From Diphasiastrum complanatum (lineage: Eukaryota; Streptophyta; Lycopodiopsida; Lycopodiales; Lycopodiaceae), in the NCBI GenBank assembly GCA_029204225.1, contig MU832071.1:24576-88575 (forward strand): 64,000 nucleotides of DNA, in the 5' to 3' direction. This document shows, one piece after another, positions 46,929 to 57,998 of this stretch (the first letter of the stretch is position 1; the number at the start of each line of letters is the position of its first letter). Both the position numbers and the translations under genes were made by a program. The notes below the pieces were generated by a model. The model saw only the letters and a list, made by a program, of their open reading frames with translations, made no database searches and had not been told where the DNA came from.

Positions 46929-49184
46929 TGCTCCTGTCAGACAGACTCTTTCCAGGATTTTCACAAGAACATAATCATCAGCAACACTGTGAGCTTCTCC
47001 TGTTGTTGCTGCCCAGTTACGTGCTCCAGTGCTACTTTGTTACATGCTACTGCCTTTTGCTGCCAAGTTACATGCTGCACTCTTACATGCTAATGCTACT
47101 TAGATGCCTAATCCTAAAAAAAAAAACACTCAAAAAACATAGATTTTGATAAGGAGGCATCTTTTTCTTTTCCTTGAAATTGTTCAAACTTATTTTAAGA
47201 TCCAAAAGAAGGATAGGAAATCAACATTCAATGATCAAATTCCTCCTTTTTTTTCACATTTAACGATCAATCTTCTCCTTCTTTTTTTTGCAATTTGTAC
47301 AAATTGATTTTAAGATCCAAATGAATCTTCTCCTCTCTTAACTTTTTTGAAATCGTACAAATTGATTTTAAGATCCAGATTGGGATAAGAGATCAATTTA
47401 ACAAGAAGAAAAATGTACAAACTTATTTTAAGATCCAAAAAAGGATAAGAAATCAACATTCAATGATCAAAAAATTTAACAACAAGAAAAATGTACGAAA
47501 GCATTTTAAGATCCAAAAATGGATAGGAAATCAACATTTAATTATCAATTTCTTTCTTTTTCAACATTTAATGATCAAGCGCCTCCTTTTTTTCCTTAAA
47601 ATCATACATACTTATTTTATGATCCAAAAAAGAATAAGAGCTCAATATAACAAGAAGAAAATTTGCAAACGTATTTTAAGAACCAAAAAAGGATAAGAAA
47701 TCAACATTTAATTCTTTTTGAACATCTAATGATCAATCGCCTCCTTTTTTCCTTGAAAATCATACAAATTGATTTTACGATCCAAAAAAGGATAAGAGCT
47801 TAATTTAATATTAGGTAATCAATTTGCAGTAACCAGCTCTCTTAGAGGGCCTATTAGACTAAGTTGTGGGCTATACTAGTTTTTTTCTAGCTTCAGTGAA
47901 TACCATTAAGCTATGGGGTAGATTAAAGTGTTGGCTAAGTTTTAAAAGTCCTCCCTGGTATCAACCCGAATATCAATCTTGGTATTAAAAATCATACCTA
48001 GCTGGTATGTAGAAACTCAATATAGAACTGGACTCCCCTAGGTATTAACTAAGTTAATATTTGGGTTAATAATTGCAACTAGAATTGGTTTTATACTCAT
48101 ATTGATATCCAGGCATGGGAGAATTTATGGGTGTTCACCCAAGAAAAAAAAATAATATAAATTGATGCTTGTATTAAAAAAATTTGATACGTAGTAATTT
48201 TTTAGCTTTGTCGCAATGGCGGTAACTTGTAAGCAATGGTGATGATTTGTTGAGAGTTGGGGTGTCACTCCTACATGGGTTTGAGCATTATAATAAGTTT
48301 GTTTTCTTATTTTTCTAATTTTTTTAAAAATGCAAACATTGTTTTCTTACTTATGAACGATTTGAATGCCATGCATATGGCAAAGCTTCTCGTGATATAT
48401 CAATCACCTTGTTTAAGAGGCCCCAAATACATTGATGCCCACTAGCATATATTGCTTTTTTGGCATTGACTTGCACAAGGCAATGCTTAGATGTTCAAGT
48501 TGGTCAATGGAGTTTATGCAAAAGATAATGTCTTAAATTGTAAGTGTGTGTGTGTACAACATGCTATGCCATGTTGGTAAGGACTTTATAGCAAAAACTC
48601 GATCATTAAGATGCACGTCGTAAATTATAGCAAAACATTCATGTCTCTCTTTTTCTTGTATGCATTCTCATGCTTTAGTTGCAACTTCACATGCAAGTCA
48701 TGATTTATATTGATGATATGCAACTATAATACTTTATGTACAAAAGGGAACGAGGCCACATTTAAGATGGTTCTCAATATGGCAAAGTGTTGATGCCCTT
48801 GCTTGAGAGATAAACTTCTTTGGCTTTTGATTTTGAGCTTGTCTTCAGCCTTGCAAAAATACCAAATGAATCACTTGAAAGCCTTGATAGCATGTAAAAG
48901 TTTCATACACTAAGGAGAAACCCTAATTGCCAAACCATGAAACTTGTTAATGCAAAGTCAACTTAGGAATAAATTGTCAAATAGCAACACATCAAAATTT
49001 ATCTTCCAAAAGCATAATGGTTCTACACAATATTGATAACCTAAGTTTAGTACATAATTCCATGATAAGACATACACTTCTTTCATGTACTCATGTACTA
49101 CTACTTCAGTATGGACATAATAATCACAACACTAGTTAAAGAGAGAAATTAGACAAAGTAGTCCAAGTGTAGAACACTTCCTTC
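46929..49184. other. Upstream region of the host gene, AT-rich with repeats
   Basis: The host promoter should lie here, but no core promoter element can be singled out with confidence. From 47,150 to 47,810 a phrase like TTTTAAGATCCAAAAAAGGAT, usually with AATCAACATT nearby, recurs at least six times with imperfect spacing. The rest, to 49,184, is unremarkable. Confidence 0.5.
47150..47810. repeat. Imperfect repeats: TTTTAAGATCCAAAA phrase
   Basis: Copies of TTTTAAGATCCA occur near 47,195, 47,310, 47,370, 47,432 and 47,502, with variants near 47,615, 47,675 and 47,773. They alternate with TCAACATT(T/C)AATGATCAA. The array is irregular, not a simple tandem. Confidence 0.65.
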
Positions 49185-49731
49185 TGTTAGCTTTGTCATG
49201 TACTTTTAGTACATCAGTGCTTTTCAAGGCAATACAATATCCATTTTAAGCTTTGTAGGCCCAAAAGGAGCTATTAGCCTTAATAACAAGGCGGTTCCCT
49301 CTTTAGGCCCTCCAAAGTAATTAATAAGGATAATAGGCCAACAAGGGCCCAATGTAGTTTAAATAACTCTTAACAAGGGCTAACTATCCCTCAAGATAGT
49401 TATGTTTAGTTAAGTGAGAGCATTGTCTATAACTAGGCAAGAGACATCAATTTGTGAATCTTTTGGCTCATTTGCAAGTGAGAGCTTCTAGCTTCCTCCT
49501 TGTGAATATGAGCCATGGGGATTTCCTTTGCTAGGTCTCATGTGCCTTATCTACATGAATCCATGCTCATTTACATTGCTTTGTACTCTTCATTTCATTT
49601 CTATTGTGATTCTATGGAGATCCTTGTGTTTCTAGCTTTCAATGGATATGTTATCTTGAATGCTTTGTACTTTCTTGCTCTTAGTTTTACTTCCATTGTA
49701 ATTGCTAATTGCTTAAATTTGGCACATGACA
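49185..49731 (+). repeat. Putative LTR (about 547 bp)
   Basis: TGTTAG at 49,185 and GACA at 49,728-49,731 could be LTR ends, and a tRNA-iMet primer site follows five bases later. The start is uncertain. Only leader DNA follows, to about 50,560, with no Gag frame. Confidence 0.4.
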
Positions 49732-49736
49732 TTTCT

Positions 49737-49748
49737 TGGTATCAGAGC
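49737..49748 (+). other. tRNA-iMet primer-binding site
   Basis: TGGTATCAGAGC, indicating the 5' part of an LTR retrotransposon whose coding region is gone. Confidence 0.7.
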
Positions 49749-51446
49749 ATAGATCCTAAATTCATGATGATTTTATGTGAATTTCATTAGATTTGATAAG
49801 TTTATTGCATTTGTAGCTTTCTTTTTGCTAATTTTTAAGTTTGAAATTTTCAGGTCTGCTCAGACAAATTTTCGACATTCAATTTCGTTTTTTATTTCTA
49901 ATTTGACACTATAATCTTGTAGAACTTTGTCTTAGCTTTCATTTGCACCAATTTGCAAGGCATTTGAATAAGAGATGCAAAAGTTATTGCACTTTTTCCA
50001 AAAGCTGTCAAAATAGGTGACTAGAATTTTGCTTTCACTTAATTTGAATTTTTCAAATTTGATCTGAGATTTAATTTCAAGTTTCTTTACATAATATTTT
50101 AGAGCATTGTTTTAGCTTTGATCTGATTTATATGGCAGGTCATTTGGATTAGTATCCAAAAAGTTATGACAATTCTTGATTCCTAGCTCTAGTTTTGCTA
50201 GTTTTCTTTTTTCAAATTTTTCAGACATGTTTTGTTGTAGATTTGACCTATCAAATCACTCCAATCACTGATCTGGTACTACATCCTGATAGAGTTTGTT
50301 GTTAGCTTTTCAGAGGTACTGAGTTTTTACAATTTGGATCAATATTGAGGAAGTTATGATCAAATTAGTGGAGATGGGTTAGACTAGCCAAAAAAAAAAT
50401 TTTAAATGTGCATTTTTCCAAGTGAGAGAGAAGCATTTCAACACTTCAACTCTGAAGTTTTGCTTCCATTGCAAAAAAATTTCAAATTCTTCATTTCAAG
50501 TTTAATTTCTTAAAAAAAAAAACTGATCTAACCCTACCTACCTACAATCCTAGCCCTAAGCCCCTGCGCCCTATAATTTGAATCCTAGGTTAGCAATGAG
50601 GGATTCACGTCAAACACTGGTAAAGCTTCCATAGGTACATTGTGAAAACTCAGTGGACGCAAGCCTAACAACATGGGACAAAAAAAAATACAAGTTGTTC
50701 TGGTGCTGCTTGCTCGGGGAAAGGAACCGGACGAGAGAATTCCATCATGGAAACTCTCTCCAAGAGCTGATAGGCGTCTGAAGGAAATATACACCTCGCT
50801 GTAAATAAGGACCAAACTAGATGCAGGTCATCAACATTGAAGGTCCTAAATGAGATGTGAACTGATAATAAAAGATTTCGGAAGTTTCCTAGTGACACGC
50901 ATCAAAACCATAAGACTACATATTCTCTTACGCTTCCAAGAAGAGAAGTACTCTGTAGGAATCAACACTTTTTAGATAAAATCACGAAGATGCAAAGAAA
51001 AGAAAAGAATCAGTACACATGGAGCATTTGCACGAAATTGATATCCTTGTAACAGTGAGCGTGAAAGAAAAAAACAAAAAATTGCACTCATCATCCGTGC
51101 CTCACCAGCAAGGAAGCAAGCACACACTCTTGCTTATTAGCTCCTCTGTCTTCATCTGAAAGGCATTGATTGCCTTAATAGTCAGGCCGAGTGTTTGGGA
51201 AAGCCGACATAGTTCAATAATGAAACCGGCATCTTTCTCAAAAATCGGCATGGCAAAAATTGTACAGGATTTTTTATGTCATAAATCTTGGGTTTTATAA
51301 AGGAAAACCAGCAAGTAAGAGCTTGTCACTCAAAAGAGGCCGAAGAACTTTTTCACATATCGATTTTGGGGAAAAAAAAATTTCAAAAAGATTTCCCAAA
51401 CACTGAAGTCTGTCAGGCCTTGCAGGATAAGCAAACATTATGTTTC
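49749..51446. other. Retrotransposon leader, then unassigned DNA
   Basis: A T-rich, non-coding leader follows the primer site to about 50,560. From there to 51,446 no domain is seen. Confidence 0.4.
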
Positions 51447-51752
51447 TCATCTCAAGGTTGCCATGAACATTTGAAGAAAACAGTTACTTGTTTCTCCAGA
51501 GTTACTGTTGGGACGTACATGCTCAATGATTCTAAAATTCTCTGTACTACCACACATGCATCCCGCATAGAACTTTAAATCTGGAATATTATCCATTGTT
51601 TCTGAATGCTTTGGTTCTTCGCGGTCTTTGCAATCCATAATAGATTGATGTTCAAGATCATTCGCCCTTTCCAAGAAGTCAGATTGGTGACTATCTTTGC
51701 ATGAGCTTGAATCATTAAAATCATCTAAAATCTCATCAGACAATATCCTCAT
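51447..51752 (-). CDS. Unrecognised acidic open frame, 101 aa
   Basis: ATG at 51,752 (MRILSDEILDDFNDSSSCKD), Asp/Glu/Ser-rich, with a single small Cys cluster (AGCMCGS). No family is recognised. It lies on the same strand as the DUF7869-like gene 1.7 kb upstream and could be a remnant of it, but no splice link is visible. It could be chance. Confidence 0.2.
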   Translation of the reverse strand: MRILSDEILDDFNDSSSCKDSHQSDFLERANDLEHQSIMDCKDREEPKHSETMDNIPDLKFYAGCMCGSTENFRIIEHVRPNSNSGETSNCFLQMFMATLR

Positions 51753-51980
51753 ATCATCCGTTTAAGCTCGGAATTCGATGTTGTAATAAGCAAAATTGCT
51801 CGTGGTAACAAACTCAACATAACTGCTACTTTATTTCAATTTGTTACATTTTCCATTCACCAACACTTTATTCTTCGAGGACTCAGACTTTTAAGTGGGT
51901 GGCAAAGAGAGGTCCACTTCCGTCCTCACCATTATTCAAAAGAGAATAAAATTTGTTTCGCTTCATTGTGCTTTCAATGA

Positions 51981-52532
51981 CAAGTTCAAGCATGGTGGGA
52001 TACTCAAGCACATTCGAACACAAAGCTTTGGAGTCAATTCAAAATTGCTTACATCGATAGTATTACCAGATTTTATGAGAAATCATTCAAATCTCTCAAA
52101 CAAACTGGTTCTGCACAACAATTTAATCAACAATTATTAGCATTGGTTCATAAGACAAAATTTGAGTATAGAAAATGTTTGGATTCTTCCAAATCCATTC
52201 ATGCTGCTAGTTTTATGGAGTTACACAATATGATGGATCGTGCACTTGCTCATTTATCTACAAACCATATCAATGAATGGTGGAAAGACACTTCTCAAAA
52301 CCTTATTGTTATAATCAACAATTGTTTGAATACATCAGTCCTACGTTTGATGGAAGCATTCATTGTAGAACAATTGATCAGACAAATCTTGATTCTACCA
52401 ACAAAGCATGCAGTTTACTTAACAAAGGACGAGAAAGAAACAAATGCAAACTCGAAATTTTTTTCTATTCGTGACCAACTCAAAAAGATTCGTGAAACAG
52501 TGTTTTGTGAAAGCTCGTGGCTTTTTTTATGA
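51981..52532 (+). pseudogene. Unrecognised coherent open frame, about 183 codons
   Basis: An open frame without internal stops, aromatic- and Asn/Gln-rich: QVQAWWDTQAHSNTKLWSQF, then ITRFYEKSFKSLKQTGSAQQ and ALAHLSTNHINEWWKDTSQN. Its length and helical look suggest a real, once-coding exon, possibly from a transposase. I cannot name the family. A stop precedes it at 51,978. It ends among TTCGTGAA-type repeats. Confidence 0.35.
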
Positions 52533-52690
52533 AGCTCGAAAGATTCACGAACAAAATCTTGTCGCGAAATTTTTTTGCTCTTTGTTCAAGTCTTAGATGT
52601 CGCGAAATTGTCGCGAACAATTCGCGAAATCTTCTGGACTGTTCTGCAAGCTCTTTTGTTGCAAAACTATCTCGAATAGAATTAATTCGA
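52455..52690. repeat. Clustered TTCGTGAA / TTCGCGAA palindromes
   Basis: At least six copies of TTCGTGAA, TTCACGAA or (T)TCGCGAA, or parts of them, occur within about 230 bp (for example GATTCGTGAAAC, GATTCACGAAC, AATTCGCGAAAT). The density is unlike the surrounding DNA. It may be a miniature element or a cluster of binding sites. Confidence 0.55.
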
Positions 52691-52859
52691 CCCAAGAAAC
52701 CAAAACGTTGTTGAATATCACCCATCAAAACAATTGGATTTTGTTACAGAAGGAAAAAGGCCAAAGGACTTATCCTATAACAATATAAATACATGTCCAC
52801 TTATAGTAATAACACACTCTCATATTCAAGCTCAAACTTAGACTCAGACTGACTTATTT

Positions 52860-53440
52860 ACTTCTCCACTTATCGTCGATGGGCCTAGACCCACAATTGT
52901 TCAACCACAAGATGCTATGATCCCAGTCATTCACCAAGGAGAATCATCCACTCAAGCACCTGCAGTTAGAAGGTCAACAAGACAATGACAGCAACCTGAT
53001 CGTTTCACCGCTCAGGCGTTCATCAGTCATATTGAAGCTGCCACTATTGCAGAAGCACTGTCAATGCCTGATGCAGACAAATGGAAAGCTGCCATGAATG
53101 TTGAGTATCAGTCTCTAATGAAGAACAAGGCCTGGAGTCTTGTCATTCCTCCTATAGGTGTAAAACCAATTGATTCTAAATGGATCTTCAAGCTAAAGCT
53201 TAAACCAGATGGGTCAATATCCAAATGGAAAGCTAGACTGGTGGTTAAAGGATTTGAACAAGTATATGGGATAGACTACACTGAGACCTTTAGTCCAGTG
53301 GTAAAACATCAGTCTATTCGTACCTTATTGGCTATAGCTGCTACAGAAGATCTAGACATTCACCAAATGGATGTCCAGACGACATTCCTACACGGATATA
53401 TACAAGAAGATGTGTTCATCTACCAACCAGAAGGTTGCAA
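52860..53440 (+). pseudogene. Ty1/copia reverse transcriptase fragment
   Basis: Linker then the start of RT_copia: WKAAMNVEYQSLMKNKAWSL, PIDSKWIFKLKLKPDGSI, KARLVVKGFEQVYGIDYTET, FSPVVKHQSIRTLLAIAA and IHQMDVQTTFLHGYIQEDVF (first catalytic motif, with D-V-Q-T-T-F for D-V-K-T-A-F), ending at YQPEG. The frame is intact from 53,064 to 53,440, so this piece is not very old. It stops at the border with the DUF7869-like gene. Confidence 0.88.
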
Positions 53441-55165
53441 AGGTTACTTCTGTGAGGGTTTTCTGGATTTGATGATTTTCTTGATTTTTAAGCACTTAAA
53501 ACAACTTTTCAACTCCAAAGTGTCGTTAAACACAAGTACTCCAATGAGATGAACCATGAATAAAATCTGTCTCATTCAAATTTTTGGACACTCTGACAAA
53601 ATGAGGCAACATTGCCATGCCATCAATAACAAGGCCCAGATATTTTTGTGGACATTCCAAACATTTCTTTCGATGCTTGGCCAACTTTTGTCTTTCAACT
53701 ATTTGTTGATCTTTGTGCAGTTGAAGAGCTTTTGCAGCATCCACTGAAAATACAATGATTCACTTATTTAATAGAATAAAGATCATACCATAATGGTATT
53801 CAAAAAGACTACAGCATAGATTTTTTCAAAACAGAAAGTATTAAATTGAATGACAAATTTGGTTAATATTTACCTTTCTCGTCATTGGTTTTTGCAAGTT
53901 GTTTTGTAGACTTTAACAACTCGCAAGTGGAGCATACTGTCATTTGTGATTTTTTGGGAATCTTTACCAGTCCAAAATCTCTTTTCTAAATTCTAAGAAA
54001 ATATGAGTAACTCATAGGGAACATTTTTTGTTTTGGCAAAATCTTTGTACATCAAAAATATTTCTAATTTTGTAAAATTATCCGACAAGTGAAAATATAA
54101 GGAATTAGGCAATTTCTCTTCGTGCACATCTGTGAAATGCTTTAGCCAAGCAGTTGTATTTAAAGCATCTGGAGAAATAGTTCGACCCGGTAAGGATCCC
54201 CGTAATGTTGGGTCTTTCTGAAGTCATGCACGCATTCGTTGAAGCCGTGAGTTTTCGATTGCGTCAACTGCTTTGTAAGCTTTGCGACAAACCTCCAAAA
54301 CATTTAAAACATACGAAAATGAGTTTTTGTCCGGCCTCGCTATTGCACACAAATAGTAATTTCTCTCATCCTTACTTCGTAAAAAGAAGTTTGATCTTAA
54401 TTCTTCAATTTCTCTGATATTCAGCTTTTGCAAACAACAGAATGAGCAGCAAATAATATTCCGTACCTTTTGAATCTCAGATTTTGTAATCAACTATCTT
54501 TGACGATTTGTTAAATCAGGTGAGGATCTCAAGTCTCTCTTGTATTTTTCTTTTTGTTTGGAGTCTGATCTATAAATGAATCTGTGACACTAGTAGGTGC
54601 TTGAACTGGTTGAGAAGGTGTTGGAATTTTATGACTCAGAATTTTGGCTCCAACCTCAGGATGTTTTGGACCCTCAAAAGGCTCTAAATTTTCAACAAAT
54701 ATAGTCCTTTTAGATTTAACATGATGAACATCACTTTGAGAAAGTCTCCTACGAACATGAGAAAAACTTGAACGTTGCGGATCAACGACTTACGCAGATC
54801 TATTAATTTACTAGAATCAGTAACTGAGCGAATTGAACTTTTGACTCATCACTCAATGATTCAACTTATTCAAAAGAACAATGTTCTAATTGTGCAGAGC
54901 TTGTATCTGAAGAGGAGGATGAGGTCTAAAGATTTGACACAAGTTGAGTTACAGACGTCATTTCTTGAAAAGTACTTGCTTGAGGAATTTCAGAAGATGA
55001 ACGAGTAAATGATGATGATGCCACATCATTAACAAAAACATGTTCAAATTCAGGAGTGGCTTTATAGAAAAAGCTTTCGTTAAGAATATTAGATGAAGAT
55101 GATGCACTTGTTGCAATGTATTGAGTTACAACTACTGGAATAGAAGAGGTAGAACTACTTGACAT
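53441..55165 (-). pseudogene. Decayed multi-exon gene resembling DUF7869-type proteins
   Basis: Starts ATG 55,165 (MSSSSTSSIPVVVTQYIATS), Ser-rich. Pieces follow with stops or shifts: a charged segment near 54,650-54,760; NYYLCAIARPDKNSFSYV and VCRKAYKAVDAIENSRLQRM (54,230-54,400); SPDALNTTAWLKHFTDVHEE (about 54,130); VKIPKKSQMTVCSTCELLKS (about 53,930). A GT-AG intron (donor near 53,872, acceptor near 53,745) joins this to KALQLHKDQQIVERQKLAKH, then YLGLVIDGMAMLPHFVRVSK. The C-x-x-C, the H/Q...ER...H spacing and IDGM...LPHF recall DUF7869 proteins, many of them transposon-associated; I recall the name and could not check it. The usual D-Q-x-K-T after IDGM seems deleted. The copia fragment cuts it off at 53,440. 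Confidence 0.55.
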
Positions 55166-55383
55166 CGTAACCTTAAAATAAATTTTAACTATGTACTTAT
55201 GCTAAGCATAGACCCGTTAAAATAGTTAACACAAAACTGAATGTGCTCCACAAACTTAATTGCAACCTATGCTGGTCATAGGACAAACAAAAGCTATGCA
55301 AACCTCGAAGTAAATGCAAATGAGCAACAAGCCTAGAAAGTAACTGGTTAATTAAAATTTTCAGTGGCTACCATGCCTTAAAT

Positions 55384-55450
55384 ACTGTTTGGCAGCATCC
55401 TTAGGGTTAGAGTTGACCCAAGAGTAGGGTTAGGGTTAGGTTTAGGTTTG
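55384..55450. repeat. Telomere-like TTAGGG/TTTAGGG degenerate repeats
   Basis: GTAGGGTTAGGGTTAGGTTTAGGTTTGG at the core, with another AGGGTTAGAGTT just upstream. A degenerate interstitial telomere-like tract in the spacer between the two divergent genes. Confidence 0.6.
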
Positions 55451-55500
55451 GACGGTCTCGACTCAGGCTCAAGGTCTGCGTGAGGTGAGGTGAGTCACAG

Positions 55501-55555
55501 CAACTCGGTACCGACGCAAGCTATGAATCGCAACAACTCGGTCCCGACGCAAGCT
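55501..55555. repeat. Two copies of a 22-bp repeat in the divergent spacer
   Basis: CAACTCGGTACCGACGCAAG... at 55,501-55,522 recurs at 55,534-55,555 with one difference (period 33 bp). It is GC-rich compared with both flanking genes and lies between their 5' ends, so it could be a shared control region or transposon subterminal repeat. Confidence 0.65.
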
Positions 55556-55566
55556 GGAGGTCTGGC

Positions 55567-57998
55567 ATGAGGCGGGGGTCTCAAAAAAAAATATTATTTA
55601 AGGACCGTAGTCCAAGCATAGGAGGCATACATAGTTTACAAACTCGGAAACAGTTATCTCAAGAGTATCCCCATATTCCAACCTTTCGAATTGTGAGTGC
55701 TATTGCATTTGTTGGCCTGACAATGGAAGAAGCCAAATTATTGCCTTGGGACCATAATATTGATCAGGACTACCGGATGAAGATGATCGTGATATAAAGA
55801 ATTCGATTTTTTTCACAAAGAATACGTGAGAGTCTCCAAAGCAGGAGATGTGAATCAGCTAGAGCTGAAAGCACTCTGTGCTCAAGAGACAGGCCTGTCT
55901 TTTGATTCGAAAAATCCTACGCATAGCCTTACAAAAAATGATAATTTTTTTCAGCTTGTTTTTCACAGTGGTCAGGTAATTTTTTTTGCTATACTCGTCA
56001 TAGAATGCTCCGGTCATAATATATGTTGTGATCCTTTTAAATTGTCTTTATCAGACTAAAATTTTGAACTCAATTTTAATACTCTCTAAATTCCTTATCA
56101 AATAATTTTTTTATTTATTTTAGGTGGGGCCCTTGTTGGTAGATTTTTTGATAAATGAGAAACTTTTCAAATAAAAGGCCAACTTGCTCAGGGTGCCTCA
56201 AAGTCAAAGAAAAAAGCTGTCAGTACTCAAATTCTAAAGCCAATCCCTGCAAAAATGAGAATATTAGAGTGGAAGAATATGCAAGGGATTAGCCCTTCAG
56301 AGCTAATAATAAGTGTTCTTTCTAAAATTGTTGATGGTCAACTTTCTTTGGCAGAAATGGGAAAAGAATTTCAAAGGTAATAGTCTAAATATTTATTCTT
56401 ATGTTACCTTTTGTAATAAAGTGATTTTCATGATTTTGTTGGATTTTTAACAATTGTACTTTTTAAATGCAGGCATAAATTATTTATGAAAGTTCAAGAA
56501 GCCCTTGTGACGGGGCTAAATTGTCAAGATTTCAAAGAGTGCCAGAGCTTTATCCTCTGAGCAGCCGAAATGAAGCTTTGAGTCCATTTTTTATTTTGTT
56601 TAGTGACATGGTATTTATTTCACCCATAATTAGCATAGGTGTTTATTATTTGTTTCTTTTTTATATTTTATGTCTCCTATGCTAAGCATAGCTTTTTCTT
56701 TATTTAATTATTATTTTTTGATACTTTAAGTCTTCCATTCTATTTTATATTTTGTGTCTCTCATGCTAAACATTGCTTTTTCTTTTTCAATCTCCCGAAG
56801 ATAAGAAAGACAAAGTCCTTCCAGAGCAATTCAAGAGACATATTCTGAAGGCAAAAGTAGAAAAAAGGGACAAGGAGAGATTGGCACGGGGTGAGACCAT
56901 TGCGGAAGAGGATCCATTAGAAACCTACCTTCTCAAAAGTGTCGATGATCAACCATGCTTCTACTCAGTTGAGGAGGGCGATTGAAGAGAAATTTTCAAA
57001 TTTAAAAAAAAAAAAAGTCTTATACACTCTACATTGACGATATACCATATGGATTTCAGATGAAAAAATCATTAAATGATGATTCCCCCTTCAAATTGAA
57101 ATTCATAGTTTTATGCAGGGTTTTCTTGAAGTCACAACTTCTCCAATTTGGAGAGTTGTTGTTTTTCATTCTTCTTGGCAGTCAACTCCAGTACAGAAAG
57201 CTCTACTAACTTTCTGTAATGCGAGAATAGAAAATGTTGTGGGGTAAGTGTTTAAGTTCCTGAATTATCAATTCAGAATTTTATTTTATATTTCTTATTT
57301 TAAAGTTAAAATTTTAAAGTTATTTTACTTGTAATGTTTCATATCATGTACAAGCCCAATGCTAGGAACTCGGGAGGAGCACGACTTTGCAATGAAATAG
57401 AATACATAACCATCGGTTATTATCCTTTGGATGACAAACGTTCGATGCTTCATTACACCACTTCTAGACTGACAAGTTTTGGAAACTTGTTCCAGTATTC
57501 AGCCGTGACGAAAAAATTAAAAAATCCAATGACGGGTTCCGTGGCTCGTCCCTACCAAAAGTCACAACAATCAATTAATCATTTAATTGACATTTTTTCA
57601 CACCCAACTGATTGGGTTCTAGATTTATTTAGCGGTAGTATCACTACGAGCGCATGTGTTGTTCAGGAAAGCAGACATGTTGCTGCAATAGTTTTAGATA
57701 CTAATTTAGTTGATTTTGTAAAAATGAGAATGCAATCTCTTTCACTTTGTCAGATGAACTATTTGAGGTGGGAAAGAGTTTAGATAGCGAGGATACAGTA
57801 ATTCTCTTGTCCAAGAAACCTCAACCTCCTGCTAGCGGAAAAGTAGACGACACAGGAGGATTTGCTGAGGTCTTAGTTCAAAATTACAATGTGGCTACGG
57901 TAGTTGAGGAAATTATAGAAGAGGTGCCACTTGAAAGTACAATGGCTACTCAAGAAAAAGAAAAAGATGTAAATGACCTCGATGATTTTTGGGAATAA
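55567..57998 (+). pseudogene. Decayed beta-class amino-methyltransferase-like gene (multi-exon)
   Basis: Plus-strand gene, divergent from the DUF7869-like gene. Visible pieces: 55,567-55,975 (TFRIVSAIAFVGLTMEEAKL; ELKALCAQETGLSF; donor CAG|GTAATT); 56,124-56,376 (ISPSELIISVLSKIVDGQLS; donor AAAG|GTAATA); 56,473-56,610 (FMKVQEALVTG, then SRFQRVPELYPLSS); 56,801-56,985 (KRDKERLARGETIAEEDPLE); 57,019-57,243 with DDIPYG (57,036-57,053), a motif IV (D-P-P-Y) variant, and WRVVVFHSSWQSTPVQKALL; 57,334-57,780 with RPYQKSQQSINHLID and VLDLFSGSITTSA (57,616-57,657), the SAM-binding motif I with Ile for the second Gly. Motif IV before motif I is the beta-class order of N4-cytosine/N6-adenine DNA methyltransferases. 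An acidic tail ends LDDFWE at 57,998. At least four shifts and a stop are present, some near homopolymers. Target base unknown; a different aminomethylase role cannot be excluded. Confidence 0.6.

Noticed and set aside
46929-46964. Extension of host exon 1 to a GTG codon (MKILERVCLTGA if read as Met)
   Set aside because: A GTG start is unlikely in a plant nuclear gene, and an ATG follows in frame at 46,928 with a leader-like sequence.
52480-52728. Minus-strand 82-codon open frame
   Set aside because: It reads through the TTCGTGAA palindrome cluster and shows no family similarity.
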